The notes: generated from the letters alone by a model not told the origin. A stretch of 11,021 nt of DNA from Pseudomonadota bacterium (GCA_023419055.1 JAEZYO010000073.1:1-11021), one strand, 5' to 3'. Numbered from the stretch's first letter, positions 1 to 6,899 are shown. A program made the numbers and translations.

Positions 1-453
1 CCCCTGCTCCATCCCGGAGTTGAGCATCCCGTCGCGCTCCTCGGTGGTGTGGAACAAGGAGACGTTCACGACCTTGGTCCGCCCATCCCCCAGATCCTCG
101 AGCGTCATCGTCTCGACCACGACGTGGCCCGGCATTCCGTCCCACTCGAACGTCTGAACGACGCGCTCCGGTGGCGTCACTTCGCGGAAGCGCCCCTCGA
201 AGCCATGAACGCCGTGATCGCTGTGCTCGACGAAGCGCCAGTGGCCGCCTCGCGCCGGCTCGAAGCGCTCGACGACGAGCTTGTTCCCTCGCCCCCACCA
301 CTGAGCCACGAGCCCCGGCTCCGTCATGGCGCGCCACACCCGCTCACGCGACGCATTGAAGATGCGCTCGATACGGATCTCTCGATCCGAAGGGGTGGTG
401 ACGGCGGCCTTGATGTTCGTAGCCTTGGTCGAGTTCTGCGTGGAGAGAGACAT
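1..453 (-). CDS. SRPBCC / AHSA1-like domain protein (3' end cut by window edge)
   Basis: The minus-strand frame from ATG 453 is open to base 1, giving 151 residues with no stop, so the C-terminus lies outside the window. The protein looks like the SRPBCC (AHSA1, START-like) family. It shows the typical 'IERIFNASRERVWRAMTEP' entry, a 'VAQWWG' motif, an 'FEGRFREVTPPERVVQTFEW' strand region and a C-terminal 'TTEERDGMLNSGM' helix. Family members are about 150-160 residues, so only a few residues should be missing. The fold is a helix-grip hydrophobic pocket; the ligand here is unknown. An AAAGGA ribosome-binding site lies about 7 bases before the ATG. It is the third gene of an operon led by an ArsR-type repressor, 20 bases after the NTF2-like gene. 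ArsR plus SRPBCC is a very common gene pair. Family assignment is strong, function is open. Confidence 0.9.
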   Translation of the reverse strand, partial: MSLSTQNSTKATNIKAAVTTPSDREIRIERIFNASRERVWRAMTEPGLVAQWWGRGNKLVVERFEPARGGHWRFVEHSDHGVHGFEGRFREVTPPERVVQTFEWDGMPGHVVVETMTLEDLGDGRTKVVNVSLFHTTEERDGMLNSGMEQG

Positions 454-473
454 GGTCGTTCCTTTCGGCGTTA

Positions 474-881
474 CTAGGTGCCGGTTTGATGAGCTTCGAA
501 GGGGGCTGAGTGATGTTCGTGCGCGACCATCCACTCACCCCCGAGCTTGACGAGCCCGATGGTGAGCCGGATGCGCGCGGCTCGAGTTTCTTGGGCGCCG
601 CGCACCAGGAGGATGGCGTGGGCGAACGCCACGTCCGTTCCGGCCGTGATCTCGAGCTCGGTGAGGTCGAACTGGCCAGTCTTGCCGATGTACCCGAAGA
701 AAGGTGGCCAGGAGCGGGCGTACCCCTCGATGCCGCGCACCTCCGGGGGCGCCGGTACATCGAAGTAGACGAAGTCCTCGACGTGATGCGCGGTCACGCC
801 GTCGAGATCATGACTCCGAACGGCGAACGCCCAGGCTTCGAGACGGTCGCGGATCTCGCTCTGGTCGGCGGATTCAGTCAT
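474..881 (-). CDS. NTF2-like / SnoaL-like small protein
   Basis: The protein has 135 residues with a cone-shaped alpha+beta (NTF2/SnoaL, DUF4440-like) pattern. The N-terminal helix 'EIRDRLEAWAFAVRSHDLDGVTAHH' is followed by 'VEDFVYFDVPAPPEVRG', a helix with 'GYARSWPPFFGYIG', then the strands 'TDVAFAHAILLVRG' and 'RIRLTIGLVKLGGEWMVAHEH'. The closing W-x-V-x-H-E-H is typical of polyketide-cyclase or ketosteroid-isomerase-like members. Its ATG (881) overlaps the TGA of the upstream arsR-type gene in ATGA, and GGAGGT stands 8 bases before the start, so translation is probably coupled. The protein is predicted to be cytosolic, with no signal peptide. The family includes enzymes and ligand binders, so no reaction can be named. 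Its placement between repressor and SRPBCC gene suggests a shared small-molecule or stress role. Confidence 0.85.
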   Translation of the reverse strand: MTESADQSEIRDRLEAWAFAVRSHDLDGVTAHHVEDFVYFDVPAPPEVRGIEGYARSWPPFFGYIGKTGQFDLTELEITAGTDVAFAHAILLVRGAQETRAARIRLTIGLVKLGGEWMVAHEHHSAPFEAHQTGT

Positions 882-1213
882 CGCTTGTCACCTCCGCGCT
901 CCAGGAACTGGGCCAGACGATCGAAGCGCCCCTCCAGCATTTCTCGGTAGCTTTCGATCCAGGCGCTCTCGTCCTCGAGCCGGCGAGGGCCGAGGCGGCA
1001 CGTCCGCACCCGCCCGACCTTCTCGGTGCTGACGAGGCCCGCCTCCTCGAGGACGCGCACGTGCTTCTTCATCCCCGTGAGGGTCATGTCGAAGTTCGCC
1101 GCCAGGTCGGTGATCGAAGCGTCAGCCCGCCCTAGCCGCTGCAGAATGCCGCGCCGGGTCGCGTCCGAGAGCGCCGCAAACGAGGAATCGAGCTGCCGAG
1201 AAAGCTGAACCAT
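878..1213 (-). CDS. ArsR/SmtB-type winged-helix transcriptional regulator
   Basis: The product has 111 residues from ATG 1213. It opens with the family signature 'FAALSDATRRGILQRL', then a helix-turn-helix ('SITDLAANFDMTLTGMKKHV', recognition helix ending 'VRVLEEAGLV') and a beta-wing 'STEKVGRVRTCRL'. A C-terminal helix 'WIESYREMLEGRFDRLAQFLE' should make the dimer. No metal-binding Cys pair is seen, which matches the SRPBCC-linked subgroup rather than arsenic sensors. The start is ambiguous. GTG 1240 would add 9 residues and has a good GAGGAGG ribosome site 8 bases upstream. ATG 1213 lies just downstream of a strong promoter and would give a nearly leaderless mRNA. I prefer ATG 1213 because GTG 1240 falls between that promoter's -35 and -10. 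It probably represses its own operon through the palindrome on its start codon. Confidence 0.88.
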   Translation of the reverse strand: MVQLSRQLDSSFAALSDATRRGILQRLGRADASITDLAANFDMTLTGMKKHVRVLEEAGLVSTEKVGRVRTCRLGPRRLEDESAWIESYREMLEGRFDRLAQFLERGGDKR

Positions 1214-1221
1214 ATGGTTCA
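1206..1221. promoter_or_regulatory. perfect 16-bp palindrome, probable ArsR-type operator
   Basis: TGAACCATATGGTTCA is a perfect palindrome centred on the ATG of the regulator gene and touching the end of its -10 box. The size and the position over promoter and start codon fit an ArsR-type dimer site that blocks transcription. The binding protein is inferred, not shown. Confidence 0.6.
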
Positions 1222-1248
1222 CTATAGAGCGAACCCTCACGGTGTCAA
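1221..1248 (-). promoter_or_regulatory. sigma70-like promoter of the ArsR / NTF2 / SRPBCC operon
   Basis: On the minus strand TTGACA (1248-1243), a perfect -35, is followed by a 16-base spacer and TATAGT (1226-1221), one mismatch from the consensus -10. The predicted start falls about seven bases on, at or next to ATG 1213, so the message would be leaderless or nearly so. The operator palindrome covers the start site. Confidence 0.6.
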
Positions 1249-1311
1249 CCTCCTCGAGCCTTCAGAAAGTGGAGTAGTCTCGAGCCTCGCGTTTCGGAAA
1301 AAGCTGACTCG

Positions 1312-1340
1312 GGAACCTTCTTCGTCCTCCCGACTCGATA
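1312..1340 (+). promoter_or_regulatory. candidate ECF-type promoter upstream of the sigma factor
   Basis: GGAACCT at 1312-1318 resembles the -35 of ECF sigma factors (GGAAC core). It is followed by 16 bases and TCGATA (1335-1340) in the -10 position. ECF genes often drive themselves from such sites. The match is by eye, and the -10 lies only about ten bases before the preferred start codon, so the leader would be very short. Confidence 0.35.
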
Positions 1341-1350
1341 GGTGGTGGCC

Positions 1351-2046
1351 GTGAATTCAGAGGTCGAAAAGGACTTTTCCGCCCGCGGCTCGCGTCCGGA
1401 CCTGGGGCTCGCCCCGGACGACGACGAGGTCGTGGCCCGCATCAGGGCCGGCGATCGCCTGCTCTTCGAGGTCCTCATGCGCCGGCACAACCGCACCGTC
1501 TTCCGCGCCGCCCGCGCCATCCTGCGCTCGGACGACGAGGCCGAAGACGTGATGCAGCACGCCTACGTTCGCGCCTTCGAGCACCTGGGCGAGTACGAGG
1601 GTCGCGCTCGCTTCTCGACCTGGCTCACCCGCATAGCGATCTACGAAGCGTTCGCCCGGCTTCGACGCCGCGAGCGCGTGGCGCTGCTGGAGGACAGCGC
1701 GGAAGGTGGTGATGCCATGGTGGACACGGAAGCCAGTCCCGAGCAACGGGTGGGCGACGCGGAGCTCCGAGTCATCACCGAGGCTGCGATCGACGATCTG
1801 CCACGTGACTTTCGCGTCGTGTTCGTGCTCCGAGCGGTGGAGCAGATGAGCGTCGCCGACGTCGCGGCGAGCCTCGGAATCCCGGAAGACACGGTAAAAA
1901 CTCGCTACTTTCGCGCTCGCCAGCGCCTCCGCCGCTCGTTGCTCGAGCGGCTCGACGCATCAGCGGAACGAACGTACGAGTTTTACCTGGATCGTTGCGA
2001 CCGCGTCGTCTTGGCCGTTCTCGAGCGGCTCGCCGCCGTCCCTTGA
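1351..2046 (+). CDS. ECF-subfamily RNA polymerase sigma factor
   Basis: The product has 231 residues from GTG 1351. Sigma region 2 spans roughly residues 25-100, with 'DRLLFEVLMRRHNRTVFRAARAI' and the core-binding/-10 motif 'DEAEDVMQHAYVRAFEHLGEYEGR' then 'FSTWLTRIAIYEAFARLRRR'. An acidic linker leads to region 4 (about 145-200): 'AAIDDLPRDFRVVFVLRAVE', then the helix-turn-helix 'SVADVAASLGIPEDTVKTRY'. There is no region 3, as expected for ECF factors. The C-terminal tail 'FYLDRCDRVVLAVLERL' is an extension found in a subset of the family. GTG 1342 and 1345 are alternative starts; 1351 is chosen because AGGTGG lies five bases before it. No anti-sigma gene is adjacent; the nearest partner is the convergent cytochrome c gene, 16 bases beyond the stop. 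The signal it answers is unknown. Confidence 0.93.
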   Translation: MNSEVEKDFSARGSRPDLGLAPDDDEVVARIRAGDRLLFEVLMRRHNRTVFRAARAILRSDDEAEDVMQHAYVRAFEHLGEYEGRARFSTWLTRIAIYEAFARLRRRERVALLEDSAEGGDAMVDTEASPEQRVGDAELRVITEAAIDDLPRDFRVVFVLRAVEQMSVADVAASLGIPEDTVKTRYFRARQRLRRSLLERLDASAERTYEFYLDRCDRVVLAVLERLAAVP

Positions 2047-2054
2047 CTTCGGCG

Positions 2055-2072
2055 CCCGCGCTTCAGCGCGGG
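2055..2072. terminator. GC-rich hairpin between convergent genes
   Basis: CCCGCGC and GCGCGGG form a perfect 7-bp stem with a TTCA loop. The loop carries the stop codon of the cytochrome gene, and the stem lies just after the sigma factor stop. There is no T-run on either side, so intrinsic termination is not certain; it could act in both directions or help a factor-dependent terminator. Confidence 0.4.
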
Positions 2073-2566
2073 ACTTCCAGGCTCTTCGCGAGCGCGGCGT
2101 CGAGCTTCTTGTCGCCGAGATCGACGCCGTTCGCCGTGAGGTCGAACGCAAGAATGCTGAAGTACTCTTCTTCGCTCAGGCTACCCGGGGCGTCCGGGGG
2201 CATGCTGGAAACGACGAACCCGGCGATGTCCATCACGGTCTTGAACTGGTTCTTCCTGTATCGAGCCGTCCCCGGGGGATCCAGGGGCAGCGCTCCACGG
2301 TCGAGCCCGACCACCGCGGGCCCCTTGGCGCCTTCGCCGCTCTCGCCGTGACAGCCCGCGCACTTCTCGGCGTACAGGCGCTGGCCGAGCGCGACCTGTT
2401 CACTGAACGTCGCGGGAGGGGTTGCGCGCGGAGAGCCCTCAGCCGGCGGCGAGGCTGGTTCACCGGGAGCGCGCTCGGCTGGGGCTTCGGCGACCGGAGT
2501 TCCGCCTCCGCAAGCCGTAAAGAGGAAGAGCTGAGCGATCAAGGCCGTCGATGAGAGGAAACGCAT
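2063..2566 (-). CDS. mono-heme c-type cytochrome, predicted lipoprotein
   Basis: The product has 167 residues. The N-terminus 'MRFLSSTALIAQLFLFTAC' is a lipoprotein signal peptide with Cys19 as the likely lipidated residue. A Pro/Ala/Glu-rich linker (20-52) leads to one cytochrome c domain: heme motif C69-A-G-C-H73, 'GEGAKGPAVVGLDRGALPLD', and Met122 in 'SSMPPDAPG' as probable sixth heme ligand. It ends with 'LSEEEYFSILAFDLTANGVDL', typical of class I domains. It should shuttle electrons while tethered to a membrane on the periplasmic side. ATG 2566 is chosen because it alone gives the signal peptide; the frame stays open farther upstream through ribA by chance. The start lies inside the end of ribA (28-base overlap), so translation may be coupled. 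It converges on the ECF sigma gene. Confidence 0.9.
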   Translation of the reverse strand: MRFLSSTALIAQLFLFTACGGGTPVAEAPAERAPGEPASPPAEGSPRATPPATFSEQVALGQRLYAEKCAGCHGESGEGAKGPAVVGLDRGALPLDPPGTARYRKNQFKTVMDIAGFVVSSMPPDAPGSLSEEEYFSILAFDLTANGVDLGDKKLDAALAKSLEVPR

Positions 2567-3231
2567 GTCGATGTCCCAAGGTCCAAAGTGGTGAGGGGTA
2601 GAGGAGGAAGGAGGTGATGCAGTCGGTCGCGCTTGGCTGAGAGGTACGCCGCGCTTTCCGGACGTGCCCCGGGCACGATCGGCACACGCGAGCGCACCTC
2701 GACCCCGAGCGACTCGAGCGCTCGCAGCTTTTCGGGTGCGTTCGTCAGCAGGCGTACACTCGTGACGCCGAGCTTCTTCAGCACGGCCGCCGCGGCGTCG
2801 TAGCCGCGCGTGTCCTCGGGCAGTCCCAACGCCCGGTTCGCGTCCGGCGTATCGAGCCCGTTCTCCTGGAGGGCATACGCGCGAATCTTGTCCGCGAGCC
2901 CTATCCCGCGCCCTTCCTGGCGCAAGTAGATGAGGAGGCCACGCTGCTCTTGGGCGATGCGGGCACACGCGAGATCCAGCTGGTCCCGGCAATCGCATTT
3001 CAGCGAGCCGAAGACCTCGCTCGTGAGGCACTCGAAGTGGACTCGAGTCAAGACGTCCCCTCCGCCCACGTCTCCGGTCACGAGCGCCACGTGCTCGCAC
3101 CACGGCTCCTGCTCCATCGTGAACACGAGGCACCGAACGCCTCCGTGTCGTGTCGGCAGCGGCGCCTCCACCAGGCTCGCTATGGCGAGCGAGCTTCCGA
3201 CATCGAGCGCTGAAAGCGAGGGTGCGGGCAT
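2539..3231 (-). CDS. ribA: GTP cyclohydrolase II (riboflavin biosynthesis)
   Basis: The protein has 230 residues. GTP cyclohydrolase II opens GTP to 2,5-diamino-6-ribosylamino-4-pyrimidinone 5'-phosphate, formate and pyrophosphate, the first committed step of riboflavin synthesis in the cytosol. The zinc ligands are visible as Cys68, Cys79 and Cys81 in 'HFECLTSEVFGSLKCDCRDQ', followed by the catalytic-loop motif 'YLRQEGRGIGL' and later 'LLTNAPEKLRALESLGVEV'. It is a stand-alone form without a RibB domain, somewhat longer than the usual ~200 residues through an N-terminal stretch of about 20 residues and a short Ser/Thr-rich tail. ATG 3231 is preferred over TTG 3243, which has no ribosome site. 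The tail overlaps the start of the cytochrome gene. Flavin and heme-electron-transfer genes side by side may reflect redox supply, but this could be simple adjacency. Confidence 0.95.
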   Translation of the reverse strand: MPAPSLSALDVGSSLAIASLVEAPLPTRHGGVRCLVFTMEQEPWCEHVALVTGDVGGGDVLTRVHFECLTSEVFGSLKCDCRDQLDLACARIAQEQRGLLIYLRQEGRGIGLADKIRAYALQENGLDTPDANRALGLPEDTRGYDAAAAVLKKLGVTSVRLLTNAPEKLRALESLGVEVRSRVPIVPGARPESAAYLSAKRDRLHHLLPPLPLTTLDLGTSTCVSSHRRP

Positions 3232-3301
3232 CGCCTCACGCAACCGAGTCGAGGAGCGCAGAAAGGTTCCCGGCGCGACGAAAACGAACCCGAAGGAGTG
3301 A

Positions 3302-3739
3302 TCAGGGGCCGCTCTGCGCCTCCGAGCTCTCGGCGGAAGGCAACGGAACGTTCATTTCGGTGGCCGCTGGCGCGGCCTCGGGCTCCGGGGGCGGCTCTGG
3401 CTCCTCGAGCGGCGGCGGGAGCTCCATCGTCGGGGTCGCCGGGAAGAAGGAGGCAACTCCCGGGTGAGCGCGAGCCTCGGCGGCAGGAAGCGCCATCGAG
3501 CGCGACGGCACGCTCGATTCATCACCAGCACTTTGTGACCGAAGCGACTTGACCGCCTCGCTCGACGCCGCCCACGAAGCTCTCGGCGCGGCGCGCGAAG
3601 AACGACGTACCTCTCCACGGGTCAAGAGCGCGAAGGTGATCCCAAAGACGAGGGCGAACGCGAGCGCACCCGTGACGATGAGAACGCTCGGCGCCCAGCG
3701 CCAACGAAAGAAGCGCGCGACGAGAGATTCAGATTGCAT
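3302..3739 (-). CDS. single-pass membrane protein with Pro/Glu/Ala-rich tail, function unknown
   Basis: The product has 145 residues from ATG 3739. A short basic, aromatic N-terminus ('LVARFFRWRWAP') leads into one hydrophobic helix at about 16-41 ('SVLIVTGALAFALVFGITF'), then 'TRGEVRRSSR' and a low-complexity tail rich in Ser, Ala, Pro and Glu with a 'PPPLEEPEPPPEPE' stretch. This would anchor a flexible arm in the inner membrane. The Pro/Glu-rich segment recalls TonB-like or periplasm-spanning linkers, but no TonB C-terminal domain follows. I do not recognise a family. The frame runs upstream to 3877, but that extension overlaps the divergent gene and looks non-coding. It is the first gene of the minus-strand run membrane protein, ribA, cytochrome, with 70 bases before ribA. 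Confidence 0.6.
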   Translation of the reverse strand: MQSESLVARFFRWRWAPSVLIVTGALAFALVFGITFALLTRGEVRRSSRAAPRASWAASSEAVKSLRSQSAGDESSVPSRSMALPAAEARAHPGVASFFPATPTMELPPPLEEPEPPPEPEAAPAATEMNVPLPSAESSEAQSGP

Positions 3740-3814
3740 TGATCTCAAACCATCTGTGATATGCGAATGTTCGTACGGCGGGGGCCACTCACCTTTCGAG
3801 CTCGGAGAGGAAGC

Positions 3815-4453
3815 ATGAAGAGCACGAGACTTCTCGAGGGCATCGCGGTCCTCTTGGCCGCGCCCTGGTTCGCACAATGCCGCGAGGGCGACGCCGCGCC
3901 TTCCCGCACGGAGACCAAGGCGCCCGCGGAGCCCGGAGCGACACCGCGAGCCAGCGCCGAACCGACCAAGCCCGCTCCGACGACGGCGCCCGCGCTCGAG
4001 GCGCCCCCCAATGAGGTCCCTGCTGCGGCCGGCGACCTCGGCAGCTGGGCGGATTCATCGTCGTACCGCTTCAAGGTCAGCGGCAGCAAGCGCTGTTCGC
4101 CCGCCCCGGCGAGCGGCGGAACAGAAGCGGAGCTCTTGCTCGGCCTCTCCGTCGAGATCCTCGCCAAGTACGACGAACTCTGGGTGGCAAGCCGCGATAT
4201 CAAGCTCGAGAGCGGCGGCATCATCCTCGACAGTGAGGCGGATCCGAAGGTCACCGCGGGCTGCGCACCGCTCCTCCGAACGCAGCAGCTCGAGCAGAAA
4301 CGGTCGGCGAGCGGCGTCGTGGTGTTCAAGGTTCCTCCGGAGTTCGACACGAGCTCGGTGCTCGTCAGCTACCGCGCTACGCGCTGGGGAGGCGCTCCAC
4401 GGCTCGAGGTCAGGCTGCCCGCGCCAGCGCTCAGCGTGGCGCTGAAACGTTGA
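3815..4453 (+). CDS. predicted secreted (lipo)protein, function unknown
   Basis: The product has 212 residues. ATG 3815 is chosen because GGAGAGG stands just upstream and the N-terminus then reads as a signal peptide, 'MKSTRLLEGIAVLLAAPWFA', with Cys22 as a possible lipidation site. The -1 residue is Gln, which is unusual for a lipobox, so plain secretion is also possible. A Thr/Pro/Ala/Glu-rich linker (about 25-72) precedes a folded domain at about 80-210 with alternating beta strands ('SYRFKVSGSKRC', 'ILAKYDELWVASRDIKLES', 'VVVFKVPPEFDTSSVLVSYRA'). Cys94 and Cys150 could form a disulfide. The pattern (a strand-rich domain with a conserved-looking 'F..P..F....L..Y' end) faintly resembles DUF4352-type Ig-like telokin folds; I would not assign it. 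It is transcribed divergently from the membrane-protein gene. Confidence 0.7.
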   Translation: MKSTRLLEGIAVLLAAPWFAQCREGDAAPSRTETKAPAEPGATPRASAEPTKPAPTTAPALEAPPNEVPAAAGDLGSWADSSSYRFKVSGSKRCSPAPASGGTEAELLLGLSVEILAKYDELWVASRDIKLESGGIILDSEADPKVTAGCAPLLRTQQLEQKRSASGVVVFKVPPEFDTSSVLVSYRATRWGGAPRLEVRLPAPALSVALKR

Positions 4454-4490
4454 AGCGGACAGCCGGCGCGCCAGCACCCGCAAGGGCCGA

Positions 4491-5285
4491 TCACGGCTCT
4501 GCTTCGCCGGCGGCGGAGCCTGAAGCGGTCCTCTCTGGCGCCTGCGCCAGGGTGCGCGCCGTCTCGGTCAGGGCCCGTTCGTACTCGCGCTCGCTCTCGA
4601 GCTCGTGATCGTCCGTGCCGAGTCCGCTCCCGTTCAGGATGTCGACCACATCGTTGCCCGAGAGGGTACGCAACGCTCGGTCGACCTCTTGCCGTTGCAC
4701 GGGCTCGATACTCCCATGCATGTCGATGAAGTACTCGGTCAGCTTCTGTCGTTGCTGATCGTCGAGAACGTCCTTCTGATTGCTGGCAAGGTGCGCGAAC
4801 GAGGCGATGAGCGCCATCTTCGCGCGCGGGCGCTGCTCGGCGAACATCAGGTCCATGCCCTTGCTCGCGGTCTCCCCGCGAAAGACCCCGGAGAGCTGCT
4901 CGACCAAGTAGCTCCACAGCGGGTCGCGCTCGATCGGCGTCGGATCCGCTTGCACCGCCTCGAGGACCTGACTGAGCTTCAGCGGCACGTTCCGCTCGCT
5001 GAAGAAGGTGGCGAGGATGAGCTTGCGAGCGCCGAGCGCGTGAGCTTCGGACGCCCAGTCTCGATAGGCCTCGACCTGGCGCCGCGTGCCCTCGAGCCCC
5101 CGATCCTTGACGAGCTCGAGCACTCGCGCGGCGCGTGGCCCGGCTACCTGGATCGGATCGCTCGATCCGGCAGGCGGAGCCGCAGACACGCCGTGCGGCG
5201 CGAGCACCCGATAAAGGGTGCCCGCACCGATAGCCGACGGGATCGCGATGGCCGCGATCCACAGCGCATGACGTGAGCTCGGCAT
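4491..5285 (-). CDS. membrane-anchored helical protein of unknown function, partner of the di-heme cytochrome
   Basis: The product has 264 residues. The N-terminus has one hydrophobic segment (residues about 5-27, 'HALWIAAIAIPSAIGAGTLY'), either an uncleaved anchor or a signal peptide. The rest is mostly helical and without cysteine: 'AARVLELVKDRGLEGTRRQVEAYRDW', 'KLSQVLEAVQADPTPIERDPLWSYL', 'KLTEYFIDMHGSIEPVQRQE', and an acidic Ala/Glu tail. No heme motif or catalytic motif is visible and I do not recognise a family. Its ATG follows the TAG of the upstream di-heme cytochrome gene with no spacing (TAGATG), so the two are almost surely co-translated and probably act together in the periplasm. 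A role as subunit, chaperone or membrane anchor for the cytochrome is an inference. Confidence 0.7.
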   Translation of the reverse strand: MPSSRHALWIAAIAIPSAIGAGTLYRVLAPHGVSAAPPAGSSDPIQVAGPRAARVLELVKDRGLEGTRRQVEAYRDWASEAHALGARKLILATFFSERNVPLKLSQVLEAVQADPTPIERDPLWSYLVEQLSGVFRGETASKGMDLMFAEQRPRAKMALIASFAHLASNQKDVLDDQQRQKLTEYFIDMHGSIEPVQRQEVDRALRTLSGNDVVDILNGSGLGTDDHELESEREYERALTETARTLAQAPERTASGSAAGEAEP

Positions 5286-6899
5286 CTACTCTCGATCGTT
5301 CGGGTTGTTGAAGAGCACCGTGAGCGCGATCGAGCCGTGGCCGTTCTGGGGGTAGTTCGCCGCCCCCGTGTTGATGCCGGACAAATTGGACGCGGTGTCG
5401 TCGGGACCGAAGAGCACCAGGCTGTCGAGAAAGGAGATCACCTGGTTCTTGTTGGCCTGCGACAGGTTGTTGAAGCTGTTGCGCGAAGCCTGCGCTTCGC
5501 CACCGTGACGCAAGATCACGTCTTCCAGGCTATGGGTTCGTCCGTCGTGTCCGTACGGCGGCGTGGTCGCCACACCCCAGAGCGGCTCGGTCATGAACTT
5601 CTGCTGGACCGTCCCGTCGAAGTTGCGCTCGTAGAAGTTCGGTCCGAGGTCGTGACGCTTCAGGTCCGCGAAGAAGTTGTTGACCACGAAGGCTCGAGGC
5701 GCCTGCGCAGCCGACTGGGGGAACGCCGGGTTGTTCGCAAAGGTCAAAATCGGCGGGTCCGGTGGCGGATCGTCGATGGTGAACGGGAACGCGCTCGCGA
5801 CGGCGAACAGCCGGTTGAGCGGGTTACCCTGCGCCTCGTTGAAGTTGGTCTCCACGTCGGCGATGCGCCGGTCCCGGTTGATGGTGAGGCTCGGCGTGTG
5901 GCAGCTCGCGCACCCGATGCTCGTGAAGAGCGCCCGACCGTTGTTCACCTCGGTCGCGCGCCCCGGGGTCACGTGCGTCGCCGCTTTGAAGTAGTGGAGC
6001 AGGTAAAATTCTTCGAAGTCGACCAAACTTACGGGCAGCTCGTTCGCGATGCCGTCCCCGTCCCCGTCCGTGCCCGCGCTCGTGACCGGCGGCGCTTCAA
6101 TGGCGTCGAGGGCCCCGTCCAGAACCATGCCGGAGGGTGTCACCACTCTCTGCCGGTTGACCGCGGCGGCGGCCAAATCGGGATCGAACGACTGGATCCC
6201 CATCTCGGCGTTGAACGCGCCCACCAGGAACTCGCGAATGGAAATCGTGCCCCCCTGCGCGAAGAAGGGTCGGACCCGGAGGTCCGGGTTGACCCCGACG
6301 ACGTTCGCCGTGTTGAAGGTGGTGGCGCCGGTGCGCGTGATGGATCCGAAGGAAATCCCCTTCGAGCTCAGCTGCGCGGTTTGCCCGACCGCGAGCGCGG
6401 CGCGCTGCGCTCGCAAGTCCGCGGTCATCTCGTCGGCCAACATCTCCTGCAGCCCGAGCCCGAAGAGGTGCGGCGCGTCGCGGCTGTCGGGACGCGTGAA
6501 GACATCCCCGCCGAAGCCTGCCGCACCACGCGGCCGCCCGTGGCAACCGGCGCAGGAATCGACGATGCCGGCCCCGATCGAAGGATCGAGCTGGATATTG
6601 CCGGAGCGGTCACGCCCGCTGAAGCCCTGCGACGGCAGGAACTTCCGCTGAAAAAGCTGCCGACCGCGACGGATCGCGCGAAATGGATCGCGGTTGATGA
6701 CGTAGAGCGAAGAGCCCTGCGTCGTCAGGCTGCCGCGGCCGGCACCGATCTGCTCGGTCAGGGTCTTCTGAATGCCTTCGTTGACGGTGTTCCCGGAGAT
6801 CTTGTCCTTGACGTCCCTGAGCTGTGCGCTCGCAGGCACCGCCAACGTCGCCGTAATCAAACCGAGCACAACTGTTCCAATCGGCGTGCGAAGCTTCAT
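5286..6899 (-). CDS. di-heme c-type cytochrome, thiol oxidoreductase (DHOR) / di-heme peroxidase-like
   Basis: The product has 537 residues. Residues 1-25 are a cleavable signal peptide ending A-S-A before Gln26, so the protein is periplasmic. Two heme c motifs are seen: C116-A-G-C-H120 and C330-A-S-C-H334. The order (first heme near 'IGAGIVDSCAGCHGRPRGA', second in 'NNGRALFTSIGCASCHTPSL', then 'PPYGHDGRTHSLEDVILRHG' at about 447-466) fits the di-heme oxidoreductase family (DUF1111 / DHOR, related to MauG and bacterial cytochrome c peroxidases). An Asp-rich 'DGDGDGIANEL' at about 278-288 could bind calcium. GGGAG stands eight bases before ATG 6899. The substrate is unknown; DHOR proteins often serve metal uptake or oxidation, and peroxidase-like activity is the alternative. 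It heads a two-gene operon with the unknown membrane-anchored protein. Confidence 0.88.
   Translation of the reverse strand: MKLRTPIGTVVLGLITATLAVPASAQLRDVKDKISGNTVNEGIQKTLTEQIGAGRGSLTTQGSSLYVINRDPFRAIRRGRQLFQRKFLPSQGFSGRDRSGNIQLDPSIGAGIVDSCAGCHGRPRGAAGFGGDVFTRPDSRDAPHLFGLGLQEMLADEMTADLRAQRAALAVGQTAQLSSKGISFGSITRTGATTFNTANVVGVNPDLRVRPFFAQGGTISIREFLVGAFNAEMGIQSFDPDLAAAAVNRQRVVTPSGMVLDGALDAIEAPPVTSAGTDGDGDGIANELPVSLVDFEEFYLLHYFKAATHVTPGRATEVNNGRALFTSIGCASCHTPSLTINRDRRIADVETNFNEAQGNPLNRLFAVASAFPFTIDDPPPDPPILTFANNPAFPQSAAQAPRAFVVNNFFADLKRHDLGPNFYERNFDGTVQQKFMTEPLWGVATTPPYGHDGRTHSLEDVILRHGGEAQASRNSFNNLSQANKNQVISFLDSLVLFGPDDTASNLSGINTGAANYPQNGHGSIALTVLFNNPNDRE

Noticed and set aside
2567..3133. Upstream extension of the cytochrome c frame
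   Set aside because: It lies fully inside ribA in another frame and would bury the lipoprotein signal peptide.
4454..4490. Terminator between the convergent genes ending at 4453 and 4491
   Set aside because: Only a GGCGCGCC palindrome is present; no stem-loop with T-run.
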